Assembly: GCA_963966775.1 (NCBI GenBank)
Contig: CAXAAH010000010.1
Location: 1 to 43,734 of the forward strand
Direction: 5' to 3'
Origin: UBA685 sp002299005
GTDB taxonomy: Bacteria; Pseudomonadota; Alphaproteobacteria; Puniceispirillales; Puniceispirillaceae
Length of the DNA: 43,734 bases
In this document: positions 8,190 through 16,157 of the stretch, piece after piece
How positions within the stretch are numbered: the stretch's first letter is position 1
Layout: every line of letters starts with the position of its first letter
Notes under the pieces: generated by a model
The model's database searches: none
What the model saw: only the letters and a program-made list of their open reading frames with translations
What the model was told of the DNA's origin: nothing
Made by a program: the position numbers and the translations under genes

Positions 8190-8675
8190 ATGTCAGTTGT
8201 TAATGAATCAACCTTTGTTGCCGTAGGTTTTGCTCTTTTCGTCGTCCTTATTTGGCGCAAAGCGGCCACAGCGATTGGCGCGATGCTTGATCAGCGTTCG
8301 GCCAAAATCGAATCTGAATTACAAGAAGCGCAAAACTTGCGCGAAGAAGCCGCCGCTGAGTTGAAAAAATTCCAGCGTCTGGCACGTGAAGCCGCTGATG
8401 AAGCAAAGACAATCTTGTCAAATGCCGAAGCCACAGCCGAGCGCATCACAAAGATTGCCGAAGAAAAGGCAGAGGCCTCTATCGCACGCCGCGAGAAGCA
8501 AGCCGCGATGAAAATCGAAGCAGCAGAAGCCGCCGTGATTGCCGATTTGCGCGCCCAGTCAGCCACCTTGGCCGTGACCGCCGCAAAGCATGTGATGGCT
8601 GAAAAGCTTGATGCCGACGCCTCATTGGCCTTGATTGAAGAATCAGTCAAGCAGTTGGATGATATCAAAGCCTAA
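8190..8675 (+). CDS. atpF: F0F1 ATP synthase subunit b
   Basis: A 161-residue b subunit of the F0 stalk. It has a short N-terminal membrane helix (about residues 5-25, FVAVGFALFVVLIWRKA), then a basic/acidic coiled coil whose Ala-rich heptads reach the C-terminus. It is the last gene of this operon. Subunits delta, alpha, gamma, beta and epsilon are absent here, which fits the usual alphaproteobacterial split of F0 and F1 operons. A strong terminator follows 32 nt downstream. Confidence 0.94.
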   Translation: MSVVNESTFVAVGFALFVVLIWRKAATAIGAMLDQRSAKIESELQEAQNLREEAAAELKKFQRLAREAADEAKTILSNAEATAERITKIAEEKAEASIARREKQAAMKIEAAEAAVIADLRAQSATLAVTAAKHVMAEKLDADASLALIEESVKQLDDIKA

Positions 8676-8707
8676 ACCCCTTCAAAAATAAGGGCTTGCA
8701 CCAAAAC

Positions 8708-8734
8708 AAAAGAGGCCAAAGGGCCTCTTTTTTT
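8708..8734. terminator. Bidirectional intrinsic terminator
   Basis: AAAAGAGGCC (8708-8717), loop AAAG, GGCCTCTTTT (8722-8731): a 10-bp perfect stem running into a T-tract to 8734. On the other strand the stem is followed by TTTTGTTTT, so it can also end the convergent lipoprotein gene. It closes the F0 operon. Confidence 0.88.
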
Positions 8735-8778
8735 ATGCTTAAAATAAATAGCGAGACGTCACGCAAACAAAGGCTGAA

Positions 8779-9246
8779 TTACTGCCCCAATAGCTCAGGT
8801 GTGAGCGATAAAATGATGCGGCCGCCTTGCGGGATAGTCAATTCACGCCTAACCAGCGGATAGATTGTCTCAACGCCATTTGTGAATTGCATCGTATAGA
8901 TAAAGCTTGTGGTCTCTATCACCTCATCATCACGTCCAATAATCGCCGCCGCCATTGGCACCACCACAGGGTCAACACCGTTCCCTTCACCAAGCTCGCG
9001 CGACACCTTAAGGCCGATCGCTAAATCAGTGACCACGCCCCGATCATTATCATAACAGCTAGCAGAGACGCCATTTAAGCGCACTTCAACATCTTGGGCC
9101 AATTCCTGTGTCTCAAGGCTAGAGCGGATGCCTTCTGCATAGCTCGTCACCTGACTATCGCACTTATAATAGTCTGGCTGGAACGTAGAACAGCCGCTAA
9201 GTGCGGCTAAAACTAGCAGGGATGGCGCAATGGATTTAAAGCACAT
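8779..9246 (-). CDS. Predicted lipoprotein, unknown function
   Basis: A 155-residue protein starting at ATG 9246. The in-frame ATG 9252 is only 1 nt from the AGGA ribosome site, whereas 9246 is 7 nt away. The N-terminus is a lipoprotein signal with lipobox LSGC (Cys19). Cys31 and the later Cys in SASCYDND could form a disulfide. The mature part is mixed polar/hydrophobic, probably beta-rich, with no motif I recognise. It ends facing the F0 operon and shares a divergent promoter region with ispH. It may be anchored in the inner or outer membrane, and there is no Asp directly after the lipidated Cys. It looks like one of several alphaproteobacterial lipoproteins without assigned function. Confidence 0.8.
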   Translation of the reverse strand: MCFKSIAPSLLVLAALSGCSTFQPDYYKCDSQVTSYAEGIRSSLETQELAQDVEVRLNGVSASCYDNDRGVVTDLAIGLKVSRELGEGNGVDPVVVPMAAAIIGRDDEVIETTSFIYTMQFTNGVETIYPLVRRELTIPQGGRIILSLTPELLGQ

Positions 9247-9260
9247 GGACATATCCTCAT

Positions 9261-9288
9261 TTGTCTGCCAAAAGCGTATGAATATGAT
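9261..9288 (+). promoter_or_regulatory. Candidate promoter of ispH
   Basis: TTGTCT (9261-9266) and TATGAT (9283-9288) with a 16-nt spacer match consensus at 4/6 and 5/6. The -10 overlaps the palindrome at 9283-9294. A TTGACA at 9298-9303 also exists, but it lacks a good -10. Confidence 0.35.
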
Positions 9289-9294
9289 ATCATA
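9283..9294. promoter_or_regulatory. Palindrome TATGATATCATA, copy 1
   Basis: A perfect 12-bp palindrome whose downstream edge is 39 nt before the ispH start codon. The identical palindrome stands exactly 39 nt before the peroxiredoxin start (12251-12262). It could be a shared operator, or a conserved -10 region that happens to be symmetric. Confidence 0.45.
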
Positions 9295-9333
9295 GAATTG
9301 ACACCTATCTTCTTATCGCGCAATTAGGGCATC

Positions 9334-10278
9334 ATGGACAAGTTAAAAAAGACATTAATTCTAGCGGCCCCTCGTGGTTTTTGTGCCGGCGTAGACCGGG
9401 CCATTCGTATCGTTGAAGTTGCCTTAGAGAAATATGGCGCCCCTGTTTATGTCAGGCACGAGATTGTCCATAATAAACGCGTGGTCGGCGACCTTGCCGC
9501 CAAGGGCGCGGTCTTTGTCAAAGAGCTAGATGAAGTCCCGCAAGGCGCGCCTGTTATCTTCTCCGCCCACGGGGTCGCAAAATCAGTGCATGAACGCGCA
9601 GATGAAGAGAATATGATCGCCCTTGATGCGACCTGCCCGCTTGTCACAAAGGTGCATATCGAGGCGGAGCGCCATGAAAAGCAAGGACATCACATTTTCT
9701 TAATCGGCCATGCCGGCCATCCTGAGGTTATTGGCACAATGGGCCAAGTTGAAGATGGCTCTATGACATTGATTGAGACCTTGGAAGAGGCCCTAACCGT
9801 CACCCCGCCAGAGGGCAAGAAGCTTGCCTTTGCGACGCAAACAACGCTGTCTGTGGACGATACGGGGCAAATTATTTCAGCCCTGCAACATCGCTTCCCA
9901 GAGATTTCAGGCCCGCGCGGCGAAGATATTTGCTATGCCACCACCAATCGCCAACAGGCGGTAAAAGAGCTGGCAGGCACAATTGATTTCTTCTTGGTCA
10001 TTGGGGCAGAGAACTCATCAAATTCAAAGCGCCTTGTTGAGGTTGCCGAGAATGCCGGTGCTAAAAGCGCGCGTCTTATCGCTGATGCGGACGCGCTTGA
10101 TTGCGCTATGCTTGACGGTGCGAAAACCATCGGCCTATCGGCTGGTGCGTCTGCGCCTGAGATTTTGGTCGATGAGGTGATTGCGAAATTATCATCAGCC
10201 TTTGATATCACGATTGAGCATCAGAATTTCATTGCTGAAAACCTGACCTTTAAGTTGCCGTCAATTTTGACAAAATAA
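9334..10278 (+). CDS. ispH: 4-hydroxy-3-methylbut-2-enyl diphosphate reductase IspH
   Basis: A 314-residue last enzyme of the MEP isoprenoid pathway, reducing HMBPP to IPP and DMAPP with a 4Fe-4S cluster. All three cluster cysteines are present: Cys17 (APRGFCAGV), Cys101 (DATCPLVTK) and Cys200 (EDICYATTNRQ). The substrate-binding SSNSKRL motif also appears. AGGG is only 4 nt before the ATG, a tight spacing. It is 17 nt upstream of thrB and forms the common alphaproteobacterial run ispH-thrB-rnhA. Its oxygen-sensitive cluster makes shared regulation with the peroxiredoxin gene plausible, and a common palindrome supports the idea. Confidence 0.98.
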   Translation: MDKLKKTLILAAPRGFCAGVDRAIRIVEVALEKYGAPVYVRHEIVHNKRVVGDLAAKGAVFVKELDEVPQGAPVIFSAHGVAKSVHERADEENMIALDATCPLVTKVHIEAERHEKQGHHIFLIGHAGHPEVIGTMGQVEDGSMTLIETLEEALTVTPPEGKKLAFATQTTLSVDDTGQIISALQHRFPEISGPRGEDICYATTNRQQAVKELAGTIDFFLVIGAENSSNSKRLVEVAENAGAKSARLIADADALDCAMLDGAKTIGLSAGASAPEILVDEVIAKLSSAFDITIEHQNFIAENLTFKLPSILTK

Positions 10279-10295
10279 GAAAAGGTGTGGCTCTG

Positions 10296-11267
10296 ATGGC
10301 TGTTTACACAACGATTGATGATAATGAAATTGCTGACCTTTTGGCGCGCTATGATATTGGCCAGCTCCTATCCCTTGCCGGTATTGCCGAAGGGGTTGAG
10401 AACTCAAACTTTCTTCTGCGCACAGACCAAGGCAATTTTATTCTAACCCTCTATGAAAAACGCACCAATGAGGCAGATCTGCCCTTTTTCATGGATTTAA
10501 AGCGTCATTTAAGTGAGGCAGGCGTTACCTGCCCTTTGCCGATTGAGGATAAATCAGGCGCCGTTTTGCAACGCATAGCTGGTCGCCCGGGCGCCATCTT
10601 TAGCTTTCTTGATGGTATTTCCTATCGCAACCCAACAGCCGAGCATTGCCGCAATCTTGGTATGATTTTGGCAGAGATGCACCTTAAGACCGCTGATTTT
10701 AGCGCCGTGCGTACGAATGCGCTTGGCCCCGACAGCTGGGCTGATTTGCTGTTATCTATTGACCGCGATCCCGATGATTTGCCGCCAAATCTGCGCGATA
10801 AAACAGGCGCCCTTATCACAGATATCGTGGCGCGATGGCCGCAAGATTTGCCTACAGGCATTATCCATGCCGACCTATTCCCGAATAATGTGATGTTTGT
10901 GGGTGACAAGCTTACTGGCGTCATCGATTTCTATTTCGCCTGCTCTGATATCCTCGCCTATGATCTAGGCATCTGTCTTAACAGCTGGTGCTTTGAGAAA
11001 GATGGCAGCTTTAATATCACGAAATCATCCGCGATGATCGCCGGCTATCAATCAGTGCGCCCTCTTAGCCAAAACGAAATTGATGCGCTGCCAATTTTAT
11101 GCACAGGCTCTGCGATACGCTTTTTCTTGACCCGTCTCTATGATTGGCTAAATACGCCGAAAGATGCGTTAGTAAAGCCACATGATCCGATGGAATATTG
11201 GGGCAAGATTCGCTTTCATCGCACCGTCAAAAGCCCAGCTTCTTATGGCCTCTGGCAGGATGATTAA
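10296..11267 (+). CDS. thrB: Homoserine kinase, APH-fold type
   Basis: A 323-residue ATP-dependent kinase making O-phosphohomoserine for threonine synthesis. It belongs to the aminoglycoside-phosphotransferase fold rather than the GHMP family, as is usual in alphaproteobacteria. ATG 10296 is chosen over GTG 10287 because AAGG (10282-10285) is 10 nt from it, and because homologues begin MAVYT. Motifs are AEGVENSNFLL (nucleotide loop), the catalytic loop HADLFPNN (His191, Asp193) and VIDFYFA for metal binding. It is separated from rnhA by one base. The next pathway enzyme, ThrC, is encoded about 5 kb downstream on the other strand. Confidence 0.95.
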   Translation: MAVYTTIDDNEIADLLARYDIGQLLSLAGIAEGVENSNFLLRTDQGNFILTLYEKRTNEADLPFFMDLKRHLSEAGVTCPLPIEDKSGAVLQRIAGRPGAIFSFLDGISYRNPTAEHCRNLGMILAEMHLKTADFSAVRTNALGPDSWADLLLSIDRDPDDLPPNLRDKTGALITDIVARWPQDLPTGIIHADLFPNNVMFVGDKLTGVIDFYFACSDILAYDLGICLNSWCFEKDGSFNITKSSAMIAGYQSVRPLSQNEIDALPILCTGSAIRFFLTRLYDWLNTPKDALVKPHDPMEYWGKIRFHRTVKSPASYGLWQDD

Positions 11268-11268
11268 T

Positions 11269-11721
11269 ATGTCAGATGATGTGGTTGAGATTTTCTCAGA
11301 CGGCTCTTGCTTGGGCAATCCTGGCCCGGGCGGTTGGGGCGCCTTATTGCGCTGGCGCGGTCATGAAAAAGAACTCAGCGGCGGTGAGCCGAATAGCACC
11401 AATAACCGGATGGAATTAATGGGCGCTATCTCGGCGCTTAATGAGCTGAAAAAGCCGTCGAAAATCATCCTAACCACCGATAGCCGCTATGTCATTCAAG
11501 GCATTAATGAATGGATGGCAGGATGGGTAGCGCGCGGCTGGAAGACGGCGAGCAAACAGCCTGTGAAGAATCAGGATCTATGGCAAGAATTACACGCCGC
11601 AACACAACGCCATGAGATTGAATGGCGGTGGGTCAAAGGCCATGCGGGCCATGATGAAAATGAGCGTGTCGATGATTTAGCCCGTCACGCCGCCGAAGCA
11701 CAACAGCGTGACCAGAGCTAA
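11269..11721 (+). CDS. rnhA: Ribonuclease HI
   Basis: A 150-residue endonuclease cutting the RNA strand of RNA-DNA hybrids. The catalytic set is complete: Asp11 (FSDGSCLGNPG), Glu49 (NRMELMG), Asp71 (TTDSRYV), Asp135 (ERVDDLA) and the supporting His125 (KGHAGH). The long in-frame extension upstream lies inside thrB. ATG 11269 is set by AGGA at 11257-11260 (8 nt spacing) and by normal family length. It is the last gene of the ispH-thrB-rnhA run, and it ends 10 bp from the convergent peroxiredoxin gene. No clear terminator is visible between them. Confidence 0.97.
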   Translation: MSDDVVEIFSDGSCLGNPGPGGWGALLRWRGHEKELSGGEPNSTNNRMELMGAISALNELKKPSKIILTTDSRYVIQGINEWMAGWVARGWKTASKQPVKNQDLWQELHAATQRHEIEWRWVKGHAGHDENERVDDLARHAAEAQQRDQS

Positions 11722-11731
11722 AGATAAAAGG

Positions 11732-12211
11732 CTAAAGGTTGGCTAGCACATGTTCGGCAGATGAGACCTCATAGACCGCAGGCTCTTCTAGGAACGCTTT
11801 GGTGATCACACCATCTTCGACAATAAACGCCGAACGCGACGCTCTTGTGCCAAGCACAGGGCCCATATGAACAGACAAGCCAAGAGCGTCTGATAATTGC
11901 CCTTCCCTGTCGGCTAGCATTGTGATCTTATCGCCCACATCCTGCGATTGGCCCCATGCATACATCACATGCACATCATTCATCGCCATACAGATAATCT
12001 CGTCAAACCCCGCCGCCTTTAGCGCGTCATAATTGGCAAGATAGCTTGGCACATGCTTGGCAGAACATGTTGGTGTAAAGGCACCTGGCACCGAGAAGAT
12101 AATAATTTTCTTACCTGCCAAAGCCGTGCCTGTATCAAACACATCAATCCCCTCAGCATCTTTGACATGCAATTCAAGCGCGGGGATTTTTTGACCAATT
12201 TCAAGACTCAT
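11732..12211 (-). CDS. Peroxiredoxin, Prx5-type
   Basis: A 159-residue thiol peroxidase of the Prx5 family (PMP20/peroxiredoxin-5 group). It reduces peroxides using a peroxidatic Cys49 in PGAFTPTCS. The catalytic Thr46 and the later Arg of TRASRSAF are in place. A second Cys (EIICMAM, about residue 76) lies in the position seen in many bacterial members, so it may use glutaredoxin/GSH as reductant. No signal peptide is present, so it acts in the cytosol. It lies downstream of dsbD on the same strand after a 64-nt spacer containing the TATGATATCATA palindrome, so it probably has its own promoter. An AAAGGA ribosome site precedes the ATG. Confidence 0.95.
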   Translation of the reverse strand: MSLEIGQKIPALELHVKDAEGIDVFDTGTALAGKKIIIFSVPGAFTPTCSAKHVPSYLANYDALKAAGFDEIICMAMNDVHVMYAWGQSQDVGDKITMLADREGQLSDALGLSVHMGPVLGTRASRSAFIVEDGVITKAFLEEPAVYEVSSAEHVLANL

Positions 12212-12250
12212 AAGGCTGTCCTTTCAAAGACATTTTTTTGATTTATTCTA

Positions 12251-12262
12251 TATGATATCATA
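12251..12262. promoter_or_regulatory. Palindrome TATGATATCATA, copy 2
   Basis: Identical to the palindrome upstream of ispH. On the minus strand its downstream edge is 39 nt before the peroxiredoxin ATG, the same distance as in front of ispH. It begins 13 bp after the dsbD stop. Confidence 0.45.
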
Positions 12263-12275
12263 CGCGCCAGAGCGC

Positions 12276-14204
12276 CTATTGGTTTGCCGCAAGCAAGGCA
12301 TTTTCAATCGCCCGCCTCGTCAGAATTTCAGGCAAGATAATGCCTGATTGAGCGGATTTACCATAGACCACATTAAACGGGATACCAAAACGCTCATTAG
12401 AGGCTAAATAGCGCGCAATCGCCTCGTCAGGCAGGGTCCAATCAGCGCGCATAAGCACGACCTCATTATCTGCGAACAACGCCTCCACGGCCTTTGTATC
12501 AAGCACAAGCGACTTATTCGCCTTGCACGTAATGCACCAATCAGCGGTGACATCGACAAACACTAATTGGCCTTGCCTGCGCAATTGCGCCAGCGTCGCC
12601 TCATCAAAGACAGACCATGCGCTATTCGCATCATACCCCGCATCCTGCGCATTATGGCTGATAGCATTATAAAACAGACTGCCGATCCATAGAACCGTCA
12701 GCGCCATCAGCACCCCAAGACCTTTTTGCAAACGCACCATCCACGCGCCCGGACGTGGCAAGAATGACATCAATGACGGAAACCCTGCCAAGATTAGCCA
12801 AGGCAGTGCCAGCCCTATGCCCATCATCACCATCATGGCGTAGAGTACCGCATCAGACTGGACAAGCGCAAAGCTGATAGCTGTGCCAACAAAGGGCGCT
12901 GAGCAAGGCGTTGCGAGGATAGTGGCAAGCATCCCTGCGCCAAAATCACCCCATAGGCTGTGCCCCTCCTGCCTCTGTCTTGGCAGGCGTGCTTGGATGA
13001 AAGCTGGCATCCGCAAATGCACCACGCCAAATAAGGACAGGGTGAATATGCCTGTCACAATAAGCAAGGCACCTAAAAAGACAGGGCTTTGGAATTGGAT
13101 ACCCCAGCCAACCTGCCAGCCAACCTGCCCGCCAAAGGCACGCAAAATCTGCAAGAATAGTGCTAGCAGACCAAATGAGGCGATAATCCCTGCCGCACTC
13201 ATCAAAAAGCGCGCTCTTATACGTGCCGGCGCGGTGCCACCAAGCGACAGAACAGACGCGACTTTCAAGGATAGAACAGGCAGTACACAAGGCATGAAAT
13301 TCAAAATAAAGCCGCCGATTAGCGCAATCAGCCAATAGGGCAATGAGGCGGCAGACAGGTTTTGCCCCTCTATATCAGGCAAGCCACTTGCCGCTTGCAC
13401 CTGCACAGATGTCTCATACCCTATCGCGCCATCATCAATGGTCAGCGTCATGCGCTCGCCAATAGCCGGCTTTGATGAGCCGCCAATATGCTTGATAAGG
13501 TAACTGCCATCCAGCTGTTGGACGGGCGCTGCAAAGCTGGCCCCCTCTAGGCCTTCAACCAGAATATCCACCACATCAGACGCCTCAGATAGGCGGGCAA
13601 CCAAATGCCCCTGCCCTTTAGCATCATACGCGGCAGGCGCTTGATAAAGGGCGAGCGCATCGCGCTTTTGCTTTGGCAATTGCGCCCTTATCTTGGCCAA
13701 TTCCTGCCCATAGATAGAGGCAACAAGCGGCCCTTCTGCCAGCGATAGCTTTAACTCACCAGCGATAGGCACACAAATATCAGCGCAAACAAGTGCCTCT
13801 GCGGTCAGCACGATATTTGTGGCTTGAAACGCCGCGCCAAGGGTTAAATCAACGGGCAAAATCACGCGATTGGCATAACCGAATGTATCAAGATCAAACA
13901 GAGAAAACCGCTTTGGTAACGGGTAATGAAGCACCGCTTCGGCGCCGCTCATAGCAATCGGATCAAGCATTATCTGGGCTGGCAAGCCGGCATCACCAGG
14001 GGTGCGCCAATAGGTCTTCCAGCCTTCATCCAACACAATCTCAAGCCCAAGCGACAGCGTGCCAGATGCACCAGCAGTCTCACTTGCGCTAATCAGGCGC
14101 ATCTTTGCAAATTCACCATCAAACCACGCGCTTTCAGCCGCCTTTGCGCTTTGGACAAAGGCCATTTGCGCCAATAGGATGAGAAGAATAGGTAAAATGC
14201 GCAT
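12276..14204 (-). CDS. Thiol:disulfide interchange protein, ScsB/DsbD type
   Basis: A 642-residue transmembrane reductase that carries electrons from cytosolic thioredoxin to periplasmic thiol proteins. A signal peptide (residues 1-22) is followed by a DsbC/DsbD-N-like periplasmic domain with an extra pair C140-ADI-C144. The membrane domain (about 290-530) holds the redox pair Cys306 (FMPCVLP) and Cys434 (TPCSAPF). The C-terminal thioredoxin-like domain has C557-IT-C560 (DWCITCK). The CADIC motif and the size fit the ScsB branch known from Caulobacter better than E. coli DsbD. It is divergent from yqgE across a 106-bp region containing two palindromes. No scsC or scsD lies beside it, and the peroxiredoxin gene follows on the same strand. 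No gene symbol is assigned, because dsbD versus scsB cannot be settled here. Confidence 0.92.
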   Translation of the reverse strand: MRILPILLILLAQMAFVQSAKAAESAWFDGEFAKMRLISASETAGASGTLSLGLEIVLDEGWKTYWRTPGDAGLPAQIMLDPIAMSGAEAVLHYPLPKRFSLFDLDTFGYANRVILPVDLTLGAAFQATNIVLTAEALVCADICVPIAGELKLSLAEGPLVASIYGQELAKIRAQLPKQKRDALALYQAPAAYDAKGQGHLVARLSEASDVVDILVEGLEGASFAAPVQQLDGSYLIKHIGGSSKPAIGERMTLTIDDGAIGYETSVQVQAASGLPDIEGQNLSAASLPYWLIALIGGFILNFMPCVLPVLSLKVASVLSLGGTAPARIRARFLMSAAGIIASFGLLALFLQILRAFGGQVGWQVGWGIQFQSPVFLGALLIVTGIFTLSLFGVVHLRMPAFIQARLPRQRQEGHSLWGDFGAGMLATILATPCSAPFVGTAISFALVQSDAVLYAMMVMMGIGLALPWLILAGFPSLMSFLPRPGAWMVRLQKGLGVLMALTVLWIGSLFYNAISHNAQDAGYDANSAWSVFDEATLAQLRRQGQLVFVDVTADWCITCKANKSLVLDTKAVEALFADNEVVLMRADWTLPDEAIARYLASNERFGIPFNVVYGKSAQSGIILPEILTRRAIENALLAANQ

Positions 14205-14262
14205 TTTTATCGCTCTTTATTTGCGTCTGAAGATGAATCGGCCTTAAATACTGACAAGCCCC

Positions 14263-14298
14263 GCAACAAATGTTGCCTCATCCTATCAGACTTCTGAT
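14263..14298. promoter_or_regulatory. Twin inverted repeats between dsbD and yqgE
   Basis: GCAACA-AA-TGTTGC (14263-14276) and ATCAGA-CT-TCTGAT (14285-14298) are both perfect 6-bp inverted repeats with 2-bp centres. The centres are 22 bp apart, two helical turns. The sequences differ, so they may be sites for two proteins. The second ends 12 nt before yqgE. Confidence 0.4.
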
Positions 14299-14310
14299 GA
14301 GACGTTCAGT

Positions 14311-14889
14311 ATGATAACCAAAAATGTCGAAATTTTGAACTCTATTCGTGGCCAATTGCTGGTCGCGATGCCGCATATTGATGATGACCGCTTTAAACAA
14401 AGCGTTATCTTGATGTGCCAGCATGATAATGAGGCGGCGATGGGGCTTGTGATTAACAAGGTCTTGCCGCATTTAGACCTCAACGCCTTGCGCTCAAAGC
14501 TGAAGCTAAAGCAGGCTTTTTTTGACGGCGATCTGCCTATCTATGCCGGCGGTCCTGTCGAGAGCGGCCGCGGCTTTGTGCTTCATTCAGCTGATCAAAT
14601 GCTCCCCGATAGCCTGCCGCTTGGCGATGATATGGGCATGTCTGTGCAAGTATCGATGATCAATGAAATCGCCGCAGGCACAGGCCCATGCCATCACCGC
14701 ATCATGCTTGGCTATGCAGGCTGGGATAAGGGCCAGCTTGAGGCTGAATTGCGTGAAGGTCTGTGGTTCCATATGAGCGCCACGCAAGAATTTATCTTCA
14801 CAACACCTGCAGAGGGCCTATGGGAGCGTTGCTTTGTGCAATCAGGCTTTAACGCCGCCACCCTATCGCCGTACCCGGGTTCTGCGTAA
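14311..14889 (+). CDS. yqgE: YqgE/AlgH family protein
   Basis: A 192-residue member of the UPF0301 (YqgE/AlgH) family. The family hallmarks are visible: GQLLVAMPHIDDDRFKQSVI near the N-terminus, MGLVINK, the YAGGPVESGRGFVLHS stretch, the LGYAGWDKGQLEAEL motif and a C-terminal LWERC. The biochemical role of the family is not firmly known; AlgH was named from alginate regulation in Pseudomonas. It stands as a single gene, divergent from dsbD and convergent with the M16 peptidase gene, which ends 8 bp away. Confidence 0.93.
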   Translation: MITKNVEILNSIRGQLLVAMPHIDDDRFKQSVILMCQHDNEAAMGLVINKVLPHLDLNALRSKLKLKQAFFDGDLPIYAGGPVESGRGFVLHSADQMLPDSLPLGDDMGMSVQVSMINEIAAGTGPCHHRIMLGYAGWDKGQLEAELREGLWFHMSATQEFIFTTPAEGLWERCFVQSGFNAATLSPYPGSA

Positions 14890-14897
14890 GTCCCCTT

Positions 14898-16157
14898 TTA
14901 AGCCAACAGCCCCTTTAACCTATCATTGCTCATCACCTTGTCAGACGGGCCAATGACAGAGACAGCCGGTGTGGCATGGCTGGTCAGGCGATTAATCACG
15001 CGCACAACATCATCCTTGCCAAGCGCATTGACGCTATCTGCGATATCTTGCGGTGCGCGCACATGGCCGAATAACAGCAATTGACGCGCCATAGAATCTG
15101 TCATGCCAGAGACTGATTCCTGCCCCATCAAAATCGCCGCCCGCATTTGTGACTTGCCGCGCTCAACCTCATCATCGCTGATATCATGCTTCATATCTTG
15201 CAGTGCCGCACACGAGACGGTCAGCATCTCATCAACATCTTCTGCGGCTGTGCCAGCATAGATCCCAAACACACCTGCATCAGAGAACATTTGGGCAAAA
15301 GAGAAAATCGAATAACAAAGACCACGCTGTTCACGTACCTGCTGGAACAACCGCGAGGCCATGCCGCCGCCATAAAGGTTCGATAACAGCATCATCGCAT
15401 AACGGTCACCATCGGTTGCCGCCGGCGCAGATAGGCCAACGATAACATGGCTTTGTTCCAATTTGCGCGTCTCAATAATCCGCCCACCTGTCCATGTTGG
15501 CACTGTGCGCTTTGGCATCTCAGCTTGGCGAATATTGCCCAGATGACGCTCTGCCTGTGCGATAAGCTCATCATGGCGCACCGCCCCTGTGGCGCATAAG
15601 ATCATCTGATCACTGCCATAATAGCGGGCCATAAAACGCGCCAAATCATCACGGCTAAAACCAGATACGCTCTCGGCTGTGCCAAGGATAGAATCACCAA
15701 GCTTATGACCTTGATAAGAGGCGGCTGAGAAATTCTCAAACACCACATCATCAGGCGTATCAAGCGATTGGCCAATCTCTTGCAAGATCACGCCGCGCTC
15801 ACGCTCAATCTCTTCTTCGGGCATGGTCGAATCGTTCAAAATATCAAACAGCACATCAACGGCCAATGGCATATGCTCTGGCATGATGCGGATATAATAG
15901 GCGGTCTCTTCACGCGCTGTATGGGCGTTCATATAGCCGCCAAGCGATTCGACCTCAACCGCGATATCACGCGCCGTCCGGCTATTTGTGCCCTTAAACG
16001 CCATATGTTCTAACATATGCGCAATGCCATTTTCGCCCGCCAGCTCATCACGTCCACCAGCTTTAATCCAAATGCCGACATTCACCGAATGCGCACCAGG
16101 CATGTTCAGGCTAGCGACCGTCAGCCCCCCTTCAAGGGTTGAGATTTGGGCACTCAT
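14898..16157 (-). CDS. M16 family zinc peptidase (processing-peptidase-like)
   Basis: A 419-residue peptidase of the M16B family, related to the mitochondrial processing peptidase beta subunit. The inverted zinc motif HMLEH (His47, Glu50, His51) and the downstream GGYMNAHTAREETAYY region, with the third ligand Glu, are present. The glycine-rich GGGMASRLFQQVRE loop of the second domain is also seen, so it looks catalytically competent. No signal peptide is evident, so a cytosolic location is likely. It overlaps the end of thrC by 4 bp (ATGA), a translationally coupled pair that is frequent in alphaproteobacteria. Its physiological substrates are not known from the sequence. Confidence 0.95.
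   Translation of the reverse strand: MSAQISTLEGGLTVASLNMPGAHSVNVGIWIKAGGRDELAGENGIAHMLEHMAFKGTNSRTARDIAVEVESLGGYMNAHTAREETAYYIRIMPEHMPLAVDVLFDILNDSTMPEEEIERERGVILQEIGQSLDTPDDVVFENFSAASYQGHKLGDSILGTAESVSGFSRDDLARFMARYYGSDQMILCATGAVRHDELIAQAERHLGNIRQAEMPKRTVPTWTGGRIIETRKLEQSHVIVGLSAPAATDGDRYAMMLLSNLYGGGMASRLFQQVREQRGLCYSIFSFAQMFSDAGVFGIYAGTAAEDVDEMLTVSCAALQDMKHDISDDEVERGKSQMRAAILMGQESVSGMTDSMARQLLLFGHVRAPQDIADSVNALGKDDVVRVINRLTSHATPAVSVIGPSDKVMSNDRLKGLLA

Noticed and set aside
9298..9320. TTGACA at 9298 as the -35 of an ispH promoter
   Set aside because: No acceptable -10 occurs 16-18 nt downstream, and the start would fall on the ATG itself. TTGTCT-TATGAT is the better pair.
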